Shown piece after piece: positions 31,769 through 41,774 of a stretch of 64,000 bases of DNA. Position 1 is the first letter of the stretch, and each line of letters begins with the position of its first letter. A program made the position numbers and the translations under genes. The notes beneath the pieces are model-generated. The model worked only from the letters and a program-made list of their open reading frames with translations, searched no databases and had not been told where the DNA came from. The DNA comes from Viridibacillus arenosi (lineage in GTDB: Bacteria; Bacillota; Bacilli; Bacillales_A; Planococcaceae), in the NCBI RefSeq assembly GCF_001955655.1, contig NZ_MSPW01000004.1:1-64000 (forward strand), in the 5' to 3' direction.

Positions 31769-31849
31769 ATGTGGGTTGTAATAGGTATCATTATTGTTTC
31801 ATTGTTTGGTTATTTAGGTTATGCATTGCTCTATCCAGAAAACTATTAA
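31769..31849 (+). CDS. kdpF: K+-transporting ATPase subunit KdpF
   Basis: 26-aa single-helix peptide: MWVVIGIIIVSLFGYLGYAL then LYPENY, matching the YLxYALxxPExF ending of KdpF. It stabilises the KdpABC complex in the membrane. AAGGGGG is 8 nt upstream. It is followed 23 bp later by kdpA. Confidence 0.88.
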   Translation: MWVVIGIIIVSLFGYLGYALLYPENY

Positions 31850-31872
31850 TAAACCTATAGGGGGAAATAAAT

Positions 31873-33567
31873 ATGTGGCAAATTGCCTTAGTGCTAGTCA
31901 TTTATTTACCGCTTGTCATTGCAGCAGGTCATTATTTGTATCAAGTGACGATGCAGCAAAAGACATGGCTTGATCCGGTAATGAATCGCGTGGATAACAT
32001 TATCTATAAATTTTGTGGAATCAAGCAAGTTGATATGACCGGTAAACAATATGTAATAGCGCTCATTCTATCAAACGCAATTATGGTATTCATCGGCTAT
32101 TTCATATTACGGATTCAGTCGACTTTATTTCTTAATCCAAATGATATCGATAACATGGAATCCACGTTGTCATTCAATACGATTATTTCATTTATGACAA
32201 ACACAAATTTGCAACACTATAGCGGAGAATCAGGGTTAAGCTATTTGGCTCAGATGCTTGTCATCACATTCATGATGTTCACATCGGCAGCGACAGGTTA
32301 TGTTTCATGCATGGCATTCTGTCGTAGATTGGTAGCAAAATCGGATACAATCGGAAACTTCTTTGTGGATTTTGTACGTGTGATAACACGCTTATTAATA
32401 CCTCTTTCATTTATAGTGGCGTTAATTTTAGTAGCCCAAGGTTCGCCACAAACTTTAAATGGTAACGAAACAGTTCAGACAATAGAAGGGAAAATGCAGG
32501 ATATTGCACTTGGCCCTATTGCATCCCTTGAATCGATTAAACACATCGGTACAAATGGTGGTGGTTTTAACGGAGCCAATTCAACCACACCCTTTGAAAA
32601 TCCAACAGTCATTTCAAACATTGTGGAAATGCTATCTATGATGTTATTGCCTGGTGCTTGTGTTGTGACATTCGGTTTAATGGTAGCAAATCGACGTAAG
32701 AAAACGCTATTTGGCAAACAAGGTTTGGTTATTTTTGCAGCTATGTGTATTCTTCTCCTCATCGGCTTAGTTACTTGTTACATAGCAGAAAGTGTAGGTA
32801 ACCCCATAATTAATAATCTAGGTATCTCTCAAGATATAGGTAGTATGGAAGGAAAGGAAATGCGCTTTGGTATCCCCCAATCTGTGTTGTTTACAGTGGT
32901 AACGACGGCCTTTACGACAGGCTCAATAAATAATATGCATGATTCTTTAACGCCGCTTGGTGGTATGGTACCAATGTTTAATATGATGCTGAATGTCGTG
33001 TTTGGGGGTAAAGGTGTTGGATTAATGAACATGATGATGTATGTCATGTTAACTATTTTCATCGCGTGTTTAATGATCGGACGTACTCCACAATTTTTGG
33101 GCAAAAAAATCGAAGAGAAAGAAATGAAATTAATTGCACTATGCATTTTAATCCACCCGGCTCTTATATTGTTATTCTCAGCTCTTGCTGTAGCGACTAC
33201 TGCTGGTATTGCAGGAATTACAAATCCGGGAGCACATGGATTATCACAGGTTTTATATGAATATGCCTCATCCTCAGCAAATAATGGTTCAGGGTTTGAA
33301 GGTTTAGCTGATAACTCGCCATTTTGGAACATGACCACTGGCTTTGCTATGTTCTTTGGACGCTATCTATCTATCATTATTCAACTTGCCATTGCGTCGC
33401 TTCTAGCGAAAAAGTTATGGCACAGTGATTCGGTGGGGACATTGAAAACCGACAATCCGATGTTCACATTCTTGCTTATTGCTATTGTCTTGATGATTGG
33501 TGCATTGACCTTCCTGCCAGCCTTAGCATTAGGCCCGATTACAGAACATTTACAAATACGTTCTTAA
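31873..33567 (+). CDS. kdpA: K+-transporting ATPase subunit A (KdpA)
   Basis: 564-aa, ten-helix K+-selective channel-like subunit. Four selectivity-filter-like repeats include the SFMTNTNLQHYSGE and HIGTNGGGFNGANSTTPFENP segments, TAFTTGSINNMHDSLTPLGG and SSANNGSGFEGL. Full family length. It binds K+ from outside and passes it to KdpB. The ATAGGGGGA ribosome binding site supports the ATG. Confidence 0.96.
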   Translation: MWQIALVLVIYLPLVIAAGHYLYQVTMQQKTWLDPVMNRVDNIIYKFCGIKQVDMTGKQYVIALILSNAIMVFIGYFILRIQSTLFLNPNDIDNMESTLSFNTIISFMTNTNLQHYSGESGLSYLAQMLVITFMMFTSAATGYVSCMAFCRRLVAKSDTIGNFFVDFVRVITRLLIPLSFIVALILVAQGSPQTLNGNETVQTIEGKMQDIALGPIASLESIKHIGTNGGGFNGANSTTPFENPTVISNIVEMLSMMLLPGACVVTFGLMVANRRKKTLFGKQGLVIFAAMCILLLIGLVTCYIAESVGNPIINNLGISQDIGSMEGKEMRFGIPQSVLFTVVTTAFTTGSINNMHDSLTPLGGMVPMFNMMLNVVFGGKGVGLMNMMMYVMLTIFIACLMIGRTPQFLGKKIEEKEMKLIALCILIHPALILLFSALAVATTAGIAGITNPGAHGLSQVLYEYASSSANNGSGFEGLADNSPFWNMTTGFAMFFGRYLSIIIQLAIASLLAKKLWHSDSVGTLKTDNPMFTFLLIAIVLMIGALTFLPALALGPITEHLQIRS

Positions 33568-33582
33568 TGAGGAGAGACATAA

Positions 33583-35649
33583 ATGGAAACCGTAACGAAA
33601 AAGAGTTTTATAAATCGTGATATTATGAAGAGTTCAATTTTAGGCGCATTCAAAAAATTAAATCCTTTATATATGATAAAAAATCCGGTTATGTTCGTAG
33701 TGGAAGTAGGTTTTGTTTTTGTCGTTTTGTTAACCATTTTCCCGAATATGATGGGTGATGTCACTGAGGGATCAGCCCGTCTTTATAATGCGATAGTAGC
33801 TTTCATCTTGTTTATTACAATCTTATTTGCGAATTTCGCTGAATCCATTGCAGAAGGGCGTGGAAAAGCGCAAGTTCAGTCACTTAAGAAAACAAAAACA
33901 GTGACAGAGGCTTGCGTTTTACTTGCTGATGGAACGCAGGTCAAAAAACAAGCCGATGAACTTAAGAAAGGTGATATTGTCTTAGTTCAGGCAGGAGAAG
34001 TTATCCCAAATGACGGGGAAGTAATTGATGGAATTGCAACAGTTGATGAATCGGCAATCACTGGCGAGTCAGCACCTGTTGTGAAAGAACGAGGTGGAGA
34101 CTTTTCATCTGTTACAGGTGGAACGACAGTGACGAGTGATTGGCTGGAAATTGAAATCACCTCACTGCCTGGGGAATCTTTTTTAGATAAAATGATTGCT
34201 CTTATTGAAGGGGCTAGTCGAAAAAAAACACCGAATGAAATTGCCCTAAATACGTTATTAGTCAGTTTAACGATTATCTTTTTACTGGTTGTTGTTACGC
34301 TTTATCCTATGACTACTTATCTACAAGTGCATATTCCAATCGCCACACTTGTTGCTTTGATCGTCTGTTTAATCCCAACAACAATTGGAGGATTGTTATC
34401 GGCAATTGGAATCGCAGGAATGGATCGTGTAACACAGTTCAATGTGATTGCTATGTCAGGTAAAGCTGTGGAATCATGCGGTGACGTGGATACATTGATT
34501 TTAGATAAAACAGGTACTATCACTTATGGAAATCGTTTTGCTTCCGAATTTTTACCTATCCAAGGTGTTGGGAAAAAAGAATTAATACGTGCGGCATGGT
34601 TAAGTTCATTGACAGATGATACGCCTGAAGGGAAATCTATTTTAGCTCTTGCAAGTCAATTAGATGTGGATAGTACTGATGAAAGAAAGGTCATTGATAC
34701 GAGCGAACATATTGCATTTTCAGCATATACTCGCATGAGTGGTCTAGATATGAAGGATGGAACGAAAATACGTAAAGGTGCGTATGATTCGATAAAAAAT
34801 AAGAGTGTAAATGCTGGTTATGAAGTACCGAAGGATCTAGAAAGTCTAGTTCATCAAGTATCATCTTTAGGTGGTACACCATTAGTAGTAATGAAGAATG
34901 AAAAGATTCTTGGCGTTATATATCTCAAAGATATCGTAAAGCCTGGTTTAAAAGAGCGTTTTGAAAAACTTCGTTCAATGGGGATTAAAACCATCATGTG
35001 TACAGGTGACAATCCACTCACTGCAGCTACAATAGCAAAAGAATCTGGAGTGGATAGCTTTATTGCTGAAAGCAAACCTGAAGATAAAATCAAGGTGATT
35101 AAAGATGAACAATCTCAAGGGAAAATTGTCGCTATGACAGGTGATGGCACGAACGATGCACCCGCTTTGGCACAAGCGAATGTGGGGTTAGCTATGAACT
35201 CGGGAACGAATGCTGCGAAAGAAGCAGCAAATATGGTTGATCTAGATTCTAATCCTACGAAAATTATTGAAGTTGTAGAAATAGGGAAGCAATTACTCAT
35301 GACTAGAGGTGCATTAACGACGTTCAGTATTGCAAATGACGTAGCAAAATATTTCGCTATTATACCCGCTATGTTAATGGTTGCAGTTCCGGAAATGAGT
35401 GCTCTAAATATTATGCAGTTAAATTCACCAACAAGTGCAATCATTTCAGCACTAATCTTTAACGCGGTTATTATACCTCTCTTAATCCCAATAGCAATGA
35501 GGGGAGTGAAGTATGAGCCAATGAGTGCCTCGAAATTATTAAGAAGAAACTTGCTAGTATATGGGCTAGGAGGTATTATCGCACCCTTTATAGGTATTAA
35601 ACTAATCGATTTAATGAGCGGACCAATATTGAATTTAATGGGTTTATAG
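33583..35649 (+). CDS. kdpB: K+-transporting ATPase ATP-binding subunit KdpB
   Basis: 688-aa P-type ATPase with seven helices. The phosphorylation motif is [13 protein letters not shown] (Asp308); the TGES actuator loop is in AITGESAPV and the hinge in [14 protein letters not shown]. It hydrolyses ATP to drive K+ import through KdpA. ATGAGGAGAG precedes the start, 15 bp after kdpA. Confidence 0.97.
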   Translation: METVTKKSFINRDIMKSSILGAFKKLNPLYMIKNPVMFVVEVGFVFVVLLTIFPNMMGDVTEGSARLYNAIVAFILFITILFANFAESIAEGRGKAQVQSLKKTKTVTEACVLLADGTQVKKQADELKKGDIVLVQAGEVIPNDGEVIDGIATVDESAITGESAPVVKERGGDFSSVTGGTTVTSDWLEIEITSLPGESFLDKMIALIEGASRKKTPNEIALNTLLVSLTIIFLLVVVTLYPMTTYLQVHIPIATLVALIVCLIPTTIGGLLSAIGIAGMDRVTQFNVIAMSGKAVESCGDVDTLILDKTGTITYGNRFASEFLPIQGVGKKELIRAAWLSSLTDDTPEGKSILALASQLDVDSTDERKVIDTSEHIAFSAYTRMSGLDMKDGTKIRKGAYDSIKNKSVNAGYEVPKDLESLVHQVSSLGGTPLVVMKNEKILGVIYLKDIVKPGLKERFEKLRSMGIKTIMCTGDNPLTAATIAKESGVDSFIAESKPEDKIKVIKDEQSQGKIVAMTGDGTNDAPALAQANVGLAMNSGTNAAKEAANMVDLDSNPTKIIEVVEIGKQLLMTRGALTTFSIANDVAKYFAIIPAMLMVAVPEMSALNIMQLNSPTSAIISALIFNAVIIPLLIPIAMRGVKYEPMSASKLLRRNLLVYGLGGIIAPFIGIKLIDLMSGPILNLMGL

Positions 35650-35659
35650 GAGGGATAAC

Positions 35660-36298
35660 ATGAAAGCATTTTTTAGCAATTCTAAACAAGCGCTGAAGGT
35701 TACATTATTAATGTTTGTATTGTGTGGCTTACTTTATCCATTCGCTGTCACTGGGATGGCACAAGTGTTATTCAATCATGAGGCAAACGGGAGTTTAATT
35801 GAGATGGATGGCAAAATGATAGGCTCGGATAAATTGGGGCAGGCTTTTACTTCACCTGAATTTTTCTGGGGGCGTGTTTCAGCCATCAATTACAATGTTT
35901 ATACGAAAGAAGATCTTGTACCCAATGCTAAGGGGGAGACAAATTATAATGGCGTCAGTTCAGGTACCTTTAACTATGCACCGTCTAATCCTGAGCTAAA
36001 AAAACGAATGGAAGCAGATATTGAAACATTTCTAAAAGCGAACCCAGGGGTACAACGTGAACAAATTCCAGCTGATTTAGTTACGGCATCTGGATCGGGA
36101 CTTGACCCACATATCAGTGTAGAGTCTGCAAAAATCCAAATAAAACGTATAGCACAAGCAAGCAGTCTCTCTGAAGACGAAGTGAATGACATTGTAAAAG
36201 CAAATACTGATAGTCGCACATTTAATGTTTTTGGAGAGGATAAAGTTAACGTCCTTAGCGCAAATTTAGATATTTATAAAAAAATGAAGGGAAAATAA
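35660..36298 (+). CDS. kdpC: K+-transporting ATPase subunit C (KdpC)
   Basis: 212-aa subunit with one N-terminal helix (about 15-35) and an outside domain. Conserved segments are FWGRVSAINYNVY, DLVTASGSGLDPHISVESAKIQIKRIA and TFNVFGEDKVNVLSANLDI. It acts as a catalytic chaperone for ATP binding in KdpB. It lies 10 bp after kdpB and ends the operon. Confidence 0.96.
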   Translation: MKAFFSNSKQALKVTLLMFVLCGLLYPFAVTGMAQVLFNHEANGSLIEMDGKMIGSDKLGQAFTSPEFFWGRVSAINYNVYTKEDLVPNAKGETNYNGVSSGTFNYAPSNPELKKRMEADIETFLKANPGVQREQIPADLVTASGSGLDPHISVESAKIQIKRIAQASSLSEDEVNDIVKANTDSRTFNVFGEDKVNVLSANLDIYKKMKGK

Positions 36299-36332
36299 TT
36301 AGGAAATAATAATTGTGATAAATAGGATGAAA

Positions 36333-36373
36333 TAGCCATTTAGTTTCCGTGGTTTATCGGCGCTCGATGGCTA
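36333..36373 (+). terminator. Weak terminator candidate after kdpC
   Basis: TAGCCAT / ATGGCTA stem with a 27-nt loop that has its own CCG/CGG pairing, followed by a short T-rich tract. The stem is short. Confidence 0.4.
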
Positions 36374-36525
36374 ATTCTTTTGTAGTTGATTTTGTTATTA
36401 AGAAATTGAAATAAATTCTATACAGATAAAACCTTAATAAAATGGCATTTTCATAAGTATTTTAAGCAGGTATTTGCCGGTCTATCAAGAACAAGTATAT
36501 GAAAGCGAAAAAGGAGGAATTGTAT

Positions 36526-36948
36526 ATGGAGATTCAAATTATTAAAGAAAAAAATAAAAGTAGTCACGATTACATAAATGACCAGCTATATAAATATAAT
36601 TTGGCTCACTTCCCAGTAGATTTAAGAGGCAGGTATCAAGAGATTAGTATTTTTCTTAAAGATGAACACGGCAACGTTCGAGGTGGCATTATAGGTCAAG
36701 TGTGTTGGAATTGGTTAGAAATACATTCATTAATCGTTGATGAAGATTTACGTGAATATGGATATGGTACAAAACTTCTATTAGAAATAGAAAAGATTGC
36801 AATAGAAACAAAATGTGATTTTATCAAAGTAGATACACTAAGTTTTCAGGCATTAGGCTTTTATGAAAAGCATGGCTATGAGGTATTTGGTAGCATTGAT
36901 AATGTTGGCAGAGACTATCAGCATTACTATTTGAAAAAGGAATTATAA
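36526..36948 (+). CDS. GNAT family N-acetyltransferase
   Basis: 140-aa acetyltransferase. The N-terminal part has a YNLAHFPVDLRGRYQEISIFLKDE segment. The motif-A region is WLEIHSLIVDEDLREYGYGTKLLLEIE (GYGT replaces the usual GxGxG/A), and motif B is ALGFYEKHGYEVFG. The substrate is unknown. AAAGGAGGAA lies 6 nt before the ATG at 36526, so the earlier frame from 36499 is rejected. It stands alone with a strong terminator. Confidence 0.85.
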   Translation: MEIQIIKEKNKSSHDYINDQLYKYNLAHFPVDLRGRYQEISIFLKDEHGNVRGGIIGQVCWNWLEIHSLIVDEDLREYGYGTKLLLEIEKIAIETKCDFIKVDTLSFQALGFYEKHGYEVFGSIDNVGRDYQHYYLKKEL

Positions 36949-36956
36949 AAAATACA

Positions 36957-37005
36957 AAAGAGCTGTCCCAAAGTAGGTTTTTATCGACTTTGGGACAGCT
37001 CTTTT
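36957..37005. terminator. Strong bidirectional terminator
   Basis: AAAAGAGCTGTCCCAAAGT and its near-perfect complement form an 18-19 bp stem with a 12-nt loop, followed by T4. It lies 8 nt after the acetyltransferase stop codon. Confidence 0.92.
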
Positions 37006-37161
37006 ATAGTTAAACATATTTTATCTCGTTTGGTAAAACCATAAATTATAATATTATCTTCTCCACATAAACTTCCTCATATCTATTGATAGACTCCTAG
37101 ATAACTTCATACTAGCTCCAGACAAGTGCTATATATTTTAGATATCAAGGAGGTTATGGAA

Positions 37162-38598
37162 ATGAATTTTATTAAACGAGCATTTTTAAGTGTAAGAGCA
37201 AGAAAGGGGAAATCCCTTATCCTATTTACTGTATTTTTAGTCGTTGCTAATTTAACCTTAGCAGGATTCGCCATGCAAAATGTCACAGAGACAGCGAGTG
37301 ATCTTGCTAGAAAAAAGTTGGGCGTTGACGTAACGCTAGGATTAGACCAAAAAAAGGTTCAAAAACATATAGAAAAACAGTATGAAGAAAATCCAAATGA
37401 GAAAATAAATCTTCCGGAAATTTCTACAGAGGAAGCAGATAAGTTAGCTAAATCACCCTATGTAAAAAATTTCAACTATATAAAAGAAGCTTATGGTTTA
37501 GCGGATGGCTTTACTCCCATTGAGGTTGATGAAAATGAAAATGAAGGCTCGGTTGGTTTCGTTGGTGGAGGCCAAAATAATAGAGAAATGCCAAATATAT
37601 CATTGGTCGGCGTGAGAAGCTCTGATTTATTGAAAGGATTTACAGAAGGAACGGAGAAAATCATTGAGGGGCGTACCATAACAGCAGAAGATAAAGGTAA
37701 GAAAGTAGCCTTGATTGAAAAACAGTTAGCTGAACAAAACAAGCTAAAGGTTGGTGATAAGGTGAAGATCAAAACAGACGATGGAAAATCGAAAATAAAG
37801 GTAGAAATAATAGGGATTTATGAAGCATCCGATACAACTGGCCAAAACATGCCAATAGCGTTCTTGAAGCCATCTAACAAAATATATGTTTCGTGCGAAT
37901 CGTTAAAAGAATTTTCTGGAAATAAGAATATGAAGGGCACACCCATTGATAAAGCCATTTATTACTTAAATGATCCAGATCATATCGATGCTTTTAAAGC
38001 ACTGGGGAAGAAAACAAACATTGATTTTGACCTATTTAAACTAGATGCTCATGATGCCTTATATAAAAAAATGATCGGCCCTATTGAAAACATGGCAACC
38101 ACTTCAAAATGGATTGTATATATGGTTTCAATCACTGGAACAATTATTCTTGGTCTTATCATAATGTTGACTATAAAAGAACGTCGGAAGGAGTTAGGTA
38201 TCTTACTGGCGATTGGTGAGAAGAAAGGGAAATTAATAGGTCAACTCTTAGTAGAAGTATTATGTATAGCTGTTTTAGCATTTAGCCTTTCTATATTTAC
38301 AGGTGGGGCAGTTTCTCAAAAAATGGGAGACAGTTTATTACAGAAAGAAATTACGGCTTCTGAAGAGCAAGAAAATAATCCAGGGGAACAAGGAAAAGCG
38401 GTTATGATTACGAGTGCGATGGATGGTGATCTAGGTAAAGATGTAGATCCTATTGATAATATTGATGTAAGTGTAACATCACAAGATATTTTGAATTTAG
38501 GTGGGTTCGGTCTATTAATCGCAATTTTAGCAACACTTCTTCCGGCATTATCGATTCTTCGATTGAATCCAAAAGAAATTTTATTAAAAGACGAATAG
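37162..38598 (+). CDS. ABC transporter permease, MacB/FtsX family
   Basis: 478-aa permease. TM1 is near residues 15-36, a large extracellular MacB-PCD-like domain spans about 40-315, and three C-terminal helices include VYMVSITGTIILGLIIMLTIKERRKELGILLAIGEKKG and a final ILATLLPALSILRLNPKEIL tail typical of FtsX-fold exporters. An acidic insertion sits between the last two helices. AAGGAGG is 8 nt before the ATG at 37162; the frame from 37126 begins upstream of this site. It pairs with the ATPase 10 bp downstream and probably exports a peptide or drug. Confidence 0.9.
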   Translation: MNFIKRAFLSVRARKGKSLILFTVFLVVANLTLAGFAMQNVTETASDLARKKLGVDVTLGLDQKKVQKHIEKQYEENPNEKINLPEISTEEADKLAKSPYVKNFNYIKEAYGLADGFTPIEVDENENEGSVGFVGGGQNNREMPNISLVGVRSSDLLKGFTEGTEKIIEGRTITAEDKGKKVALIEKQLAEQNKLKVGDKVKIKTDDGKSKIKVEIIGIYEASDTTGQNMPIAFLKPSNKIYVSCESLKEFSGNKNMKGTPIDKAIYYLNDPDHIDAFKALGKKTNIDFDLFKLDAHDALYKKMIGPIENMATTSKWIVYMVSITGTIILGLIIMLTIKERRKELGILLAIGEKKGKLIGQLLVEVLCIAVLAFSLSIFTGGAVSQKMGDSLLQKEITASEEQENNPGEQGKAVMITSAMDGDLGKDVDPIDNIDVSVTSQDILNLGGFGLLIAILATLLPALSILRLNPKEILLKDE

Positions 38599-38608
38599 AG
38601 GGATAGAC

Positions 38609-39286
38609 ATGGATACTATATTACAATTCAAAAATCTGAATTATCACTATCACAGCAATAATAAAAAAATCAATATATTAGATAACGTAAACTTCTCGTT
38701 TCAAACGGGCTGCTTATATACCATTTTAGGACCATCAGGATCGGGGAAAACAACTACCCTTAGTTTAGCAAGTGGATTAGATGTTCCAAGAGGTGGTTAT
38801 GTATTATACAACGGAAGAGATATACGGAAGATAGGTCTAGATACTTATCGAAACAAACATGTTTCGATTATCTTTCAATCTTATAATCTTATAACGTATA
38901 TGACTGCTCTTCAAAATGTAGTCACCGCGATGGAGATTACAGGGGTCGATGTAAAAGACAAAAAAGAAAGAGCACTTGAGTTATTAAGTAAGGTAGGATT
39001 AACAGAAGTAGAAGCAAAAAGAAAAGTATTACAGCTTAGCGGTGGTCAGCAACAGCGTGTAGCGATTGCTCGCGCACTATCTTGTAACGTAGATTTATTA
39101 ATTGCTGATGAACCAACTGGAAATCTAGATCAAGAAACTTCTATGGAAATTATCGACCTATTTAAAGAACTTGCTCATAAAGAAAATAAATGTATCATTG
39201 TCGTTACTCATTCCCAAGAAGTGACCAAGCAATCAGATAAAGCGTTGTATCTAGAAAAAAGAAATTTAGTACTTAGACAATTATAG
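38609..39286 (+). CDS. ABC transporter ATP-binding protein (MacB/LolD type)
   Basis: 225-aa ATPase. Walker A GPSGSGKTT near residues 37-45, Q-loop FQSYNLI, signature LSGGQQQR, Walker B LLIADEPTGNLD and the H-loop VVTHSQE. The GNLD and FQ features are typical of the MacB/LolD group. It energises the permease encoded just upstream. The genes are in the order permease-ATPase, the reverse of the common order. Confidence 0.93.
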   Translation: MDTILQFKNLNYHYHSNNKKINILDNVNFSFQTGCLYTILGPSGSGKTTTLSLASGLDVPRGGYVLYNGRDIRKIGLDTYRNKHVSIIFQSYNLITYMTALQNVVTAMEITGVDVKDKKERALELLSKVGLTEVEAKRKVLQLSGGQQQRVAIARALSCNVDLLIADEPTGNLDQETSMEIIDLFKELAHKENKCIIVVTHSQEVTKQSDKALYLEKRNLVLRQL

Positions 39287-39428
39287 GGAAAACGAGTATT
39301 AAAGCTAAAAAATATGTCGGTAACGCTGTGAAAAAAGAAATAAAACCATGCAAACTAGTATAGTTCTAATTAGATAAAATCTAGAAATACAGTGGTGAAA
39401 CTCATAAGAAAGGGGTGAGAGAGATACG

Positions 39429-39641
39429 ATGAAAATTGTGGCTTCTATTGGTCTAGTGACAATCGGTATTTTAATTGGTACGTATTTAAATCTTTTAAAT
39501 TTAGGCTATAACACAGAATCGGGTCCAAAAGAAACAGATTCGTATCAAGATAGTAGAATGCCAAATGCACCAAATCCAGAAGTGATGCCCCCTTCTAACC
39601 AAGATAAGCATGAGAGTGGTAGAACAGGATCACCTAGTTGA
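39429..39641 (+). CDS. Small membrane-anchored protein with hydrophilic tail
   Basis: 70-aa protein with one N-terminal hydrophobic helix (about residues 4-24) and a Pro/Ser/Asp-rich tail (MPNAPNPEVMPPSNQ) that would lie outside the cell. AAAGGGGTGAG lies upstream of the ATG. It follows the ABC transporter by 140 bp and may belong to the same system. No family recognised. Confidence 0.6.
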   Translation: MKIVASIGLVTIGILIGTYLNLLNLGYNTESGPKETDSYQDSRMPNAPNPEVMPPSNQDKHESGRTGSPS

Positions 39642-39737
39642 GTTTCAGAAGATAGAAAGAATAATGGGATAGCTTCAAGATAGACTCAGAAGGCAAAGGT
39701 CCTCAACGAATGAGGATCAAATAATAGGTGTGTTGCC

Positions 39738-39793
39738 TTCCAAATAAAAACAGCTTGTGGATTTAAAATCCCGCAAGTTGTTTTTATTTGGAA
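39738..39793 (+). terminator. Long hairpin terminator
   Basis: TTCCAAATAAAAACAGCTTG pairs with CAAGTTGTTTTTATTTGGAA (about 20 bp, with one G-T and one interior mismatch) around a short loop. Located about 100 nt after the small membrane protein gene. Confidence 0.75.
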
Positions 39794-39862
39794 TATTTTA
39801 AGGTAGAATGAAATGAAAAAGAACATTTTTATTCACGAAAAGGTTAGAGAGGAGTAAATCTA

Positions 39863-40144
39863 TTGGAACTAAGTGGCTGGATTTTTATGACGATTGCCGT
39901 ATTCTATTTTCCACTCTTTGTATGGCTTTCTTTCACATATATTGAATCTACAAAAGAACCTAAAAGAAGACCAATATATTATGGATTTTTGCTTTCTTTT
40001 TGTATTTTTAACATTTTGAATAATACTCTCCTTAAATTAAATAGTTCATACGGCTTATCAATTATTGCAAGTTTTATAGTCTTGTTTAGTGTATTTATGT
40101 TGTTAGCTGTCATGAGGGACAAAAAAGTTATTGAAGAGTATTGA
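39863..40144 (+). CDS. Small three-helix membrane protein
   Basis: 93-aa protein with three hydrophobic segments (about residues 5-25, 40-58 and 66-85) and a Lys/Arg-rich loop EPKRRP. TTG start with AGAGGAG 9 nt upstream. It ends at a bidirectional terminator shared with the convergent two-component system. No family recognised; link to the neighbouring ABC exporter is only positional. Confidence 0.6.
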   Translation: MELSGWIFMTIAVFYFPLFVWLSFTYIESTKEPKRRPIYYGFLLSFCIFNILNNTLLKLNSSYGLSIIASFIVLFSVFMLLAVMRDKKVIEEY

Positions 40145-40200
40145 GGTTGTTAGAATATAAGTTGTTCAAAGGTTAAATGTAGTTAACAATTTTACATAGA

Positions 40201-40240
40201 AAAATCCATTTTGAATTATCTCTTTCAAAATGGATTTTTT
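40201..40240. terminator. Bidirectional terminator
   Basis: AAAATCCATTTTGA / TCAAAATGGATTTT stem, flanked by A and T runs, between the convergent membrane-protein and kinase genes. Confidence 0.88.
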
Positions 40241-40316
40241 CTTCTTCTTAAAAATGATCTTTTGAAAAAAATTATAGAAATTTCTTTCAAAATTAAAATC
40301 TAAACTATTTTGTTGT

Positions 40317-41774
40317 TCACTTTGTGGATAAAGGAATGGTAACTAAAAATTGTACTCCATGTATAGTGTTATTTAAAGAATAGGTAATAGAAAGTGTTTC
40401 AAAAACTTGCTTTACAATATATAACCCTAAGCCACTTCCACCAGTATTTCGATTTCTTGATTTTTCGATTCTATAAAACGGTTCGAAAATTTGCTGTATA
40501 TCCTCTTCTTTAATTTTAATACCTGTATTAATGACTTTAATTTGAATGTGTTGTTGTTTTGAATCCTCAGTTAGATTTATATATACTTTCTCGCCATGGG
40601 GTGAATACATAATTGCATTATGAACAATATTTTTGCAGGCTTTTTCTAAAAGAACCCGGTCTGTATAAACAAGATGGTGAGAACCAACTTGTTTTATCAT
40701 TTGAATGTCTTTTTGAGAAGCAAAAAATTCAAGATCTTTTGTGATTGTATTAATTAATTCCGAGAGATTTACTTCTTCCAATTGTAGTTTAAAAGTATGT
40801 TGCTCTAATTTTGACATGCTTAAAATCTCGCGAACAAGTTGTTCCATACTTTCGATAATTTGGTGATTCTTCTTTAAGTATTGGTCACGATTTTGATACG
40901 GGCCAATATTATAAATCATTCCTTCTAAGTATCCTTTCATGACGGTGAGAGGAGTTTTTAATTCATGTGCTACTATTGAGAAAAATTCCCTGCGTTTTTG
41001 TTCTATTTTTCTTTCTTTTTCAATATCGCTTTTTAACTGTTGATTTGCTTTCTTTAAATCATGCATAGTATGTTGTAAATTAACTGACATATCATTTAAG
41101 CTATTGGATAATTCCGCTAGCTCATCATTGGATCGAACCTCGATTTTTTCAGAGAAATCCAAGTTCGCCATCTTTTGTGCCCCTTGATTAATATAAATGA
41201 GAGGTTTTGTGATGAACCGTGAATACAAATAAGCACTACCTAAACCAATAACAATCACAATAATACTAATATAAGGAAGGAAAAGGGCCAATACCTGTGA
41301 AGCTTCATTAATAGGTTGAAATGTTGCGAACACCACGAGTGTTAAGTTAACGTTTAGGAATTGAATAGGTATGGTAGCATTATACGAATTGGAAAGATTA
41401 TCTGAATTCTCCAATGGACCTTTAGTAGCCGGCGTTACTGCTACCCCTTTACTATTACTACCGGTAAAGGAAAAGGTAGGAGAATAAATAATTCTTCCTT
41501 CTTGATCTTGAAGGTAGATTATTGCGTTATTTTTTTGTGAATATTTATCAAGAAGTGGTATTGCATTTTGAAAAGTAAGATCCTTGGATTTATCAATTAT
41601 TTCTTCTATTCCTGTTTGAAGTTGATCTGTTTTATACTGTTCATAAAACGTAGGGAGAAAGAAGTATAAAGTTAGATACATCACTAATGCAAAGGCTAAC
41701 AAAATAAGTGAAGTAATCCAAAAGAGTTTATAAGTAATTCGATTCATCTTTGTGATTTTTAATATTTTATTCAT
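40317..41774 (-). CDS. Sensor histidine kinase (HAMP, PhoR/VanS-like)
   Basis: 485-aa kinase. Two membrane helices (about residues 16-38 and 158-182) enclose an extracellular sensor domain of about 115 residues. A HAMP domain (SRFITKPLIYINQGAQKMANLDF), the phospho-acceptor in FFSIVAHELKTPLTVMKGYLEG, and HATPase motifs NIVHNAIMYSP and GGSGLGLYIVKQ follow. The ATG at 41774 overlaps the regulator's stop (ATGAATAA); a TTG at 41789 lies further inside it. It has an extracellular sensor domain, so it is not of the intramembrane-sensing BceS type. Confidence 0.9.
   Translation of the reverse strand: MNKILKITKMNRITYKLFWITSLILLAFALVMYLTLYFFLPTFYEQYKTDQLQTGIEEIIDKSKDLTFQNAIPLLDKYSQKNNAIIYLQDQEGRIIYSPTFSFTGSNSKGVAVTPATKGPLENSDNLSNSYNATIPIQFLNVNLTLVVFATFQPINEASQVLALFLPYISIIVIVIGLGSAYLYSRFITKPLIYINQGAQKMANLDFSEKIEVRSNDELAELSNSLNDMSVNLQHTMHDLKKANQQLKSDIEKERKIEQKRREFFSIVAHELKTPLTVMKGYLEGMIYNIGPYQNRDQYLKKNHQIIESMEQLVREILSMSKLEQHTFKLQLEEVNLSELINTITKDLEFFASQKDIQMIKQVGSHHLVYTDRVLLEKACKNIVHNAIMYSPHGEKVYINLTEDSKQQHIQIKVINTGIKIKEEDIQQIFEPFYRIEKSRNRNTGGSGLGLYIVKQVFETLSITYSLNNTIHGVQFLVTIPLSTK

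Noticed and set aside
32829-33338. 169-aa minus-strand ORF inside kdpA
   Set aside because: Antisense shadow of a highly conserved gene, without ribosome binding site or recognisable domain.
35115-35669. 184-aa minus-strand ORF inside kdpB
   Set aside because: Antisense of KdpB; spans conserved P-type ATPase motifs on the opposite strand, so its openness is a codon-usage effect.
37047-37052. Promoter of the MacB-type ABC operon (TATAAT)
   Set aside because: A perfect -10 hexamer is present, but no matching -35 at 16-18 bp was clear in this AT-rich DNA, so it was not listed as a feature.
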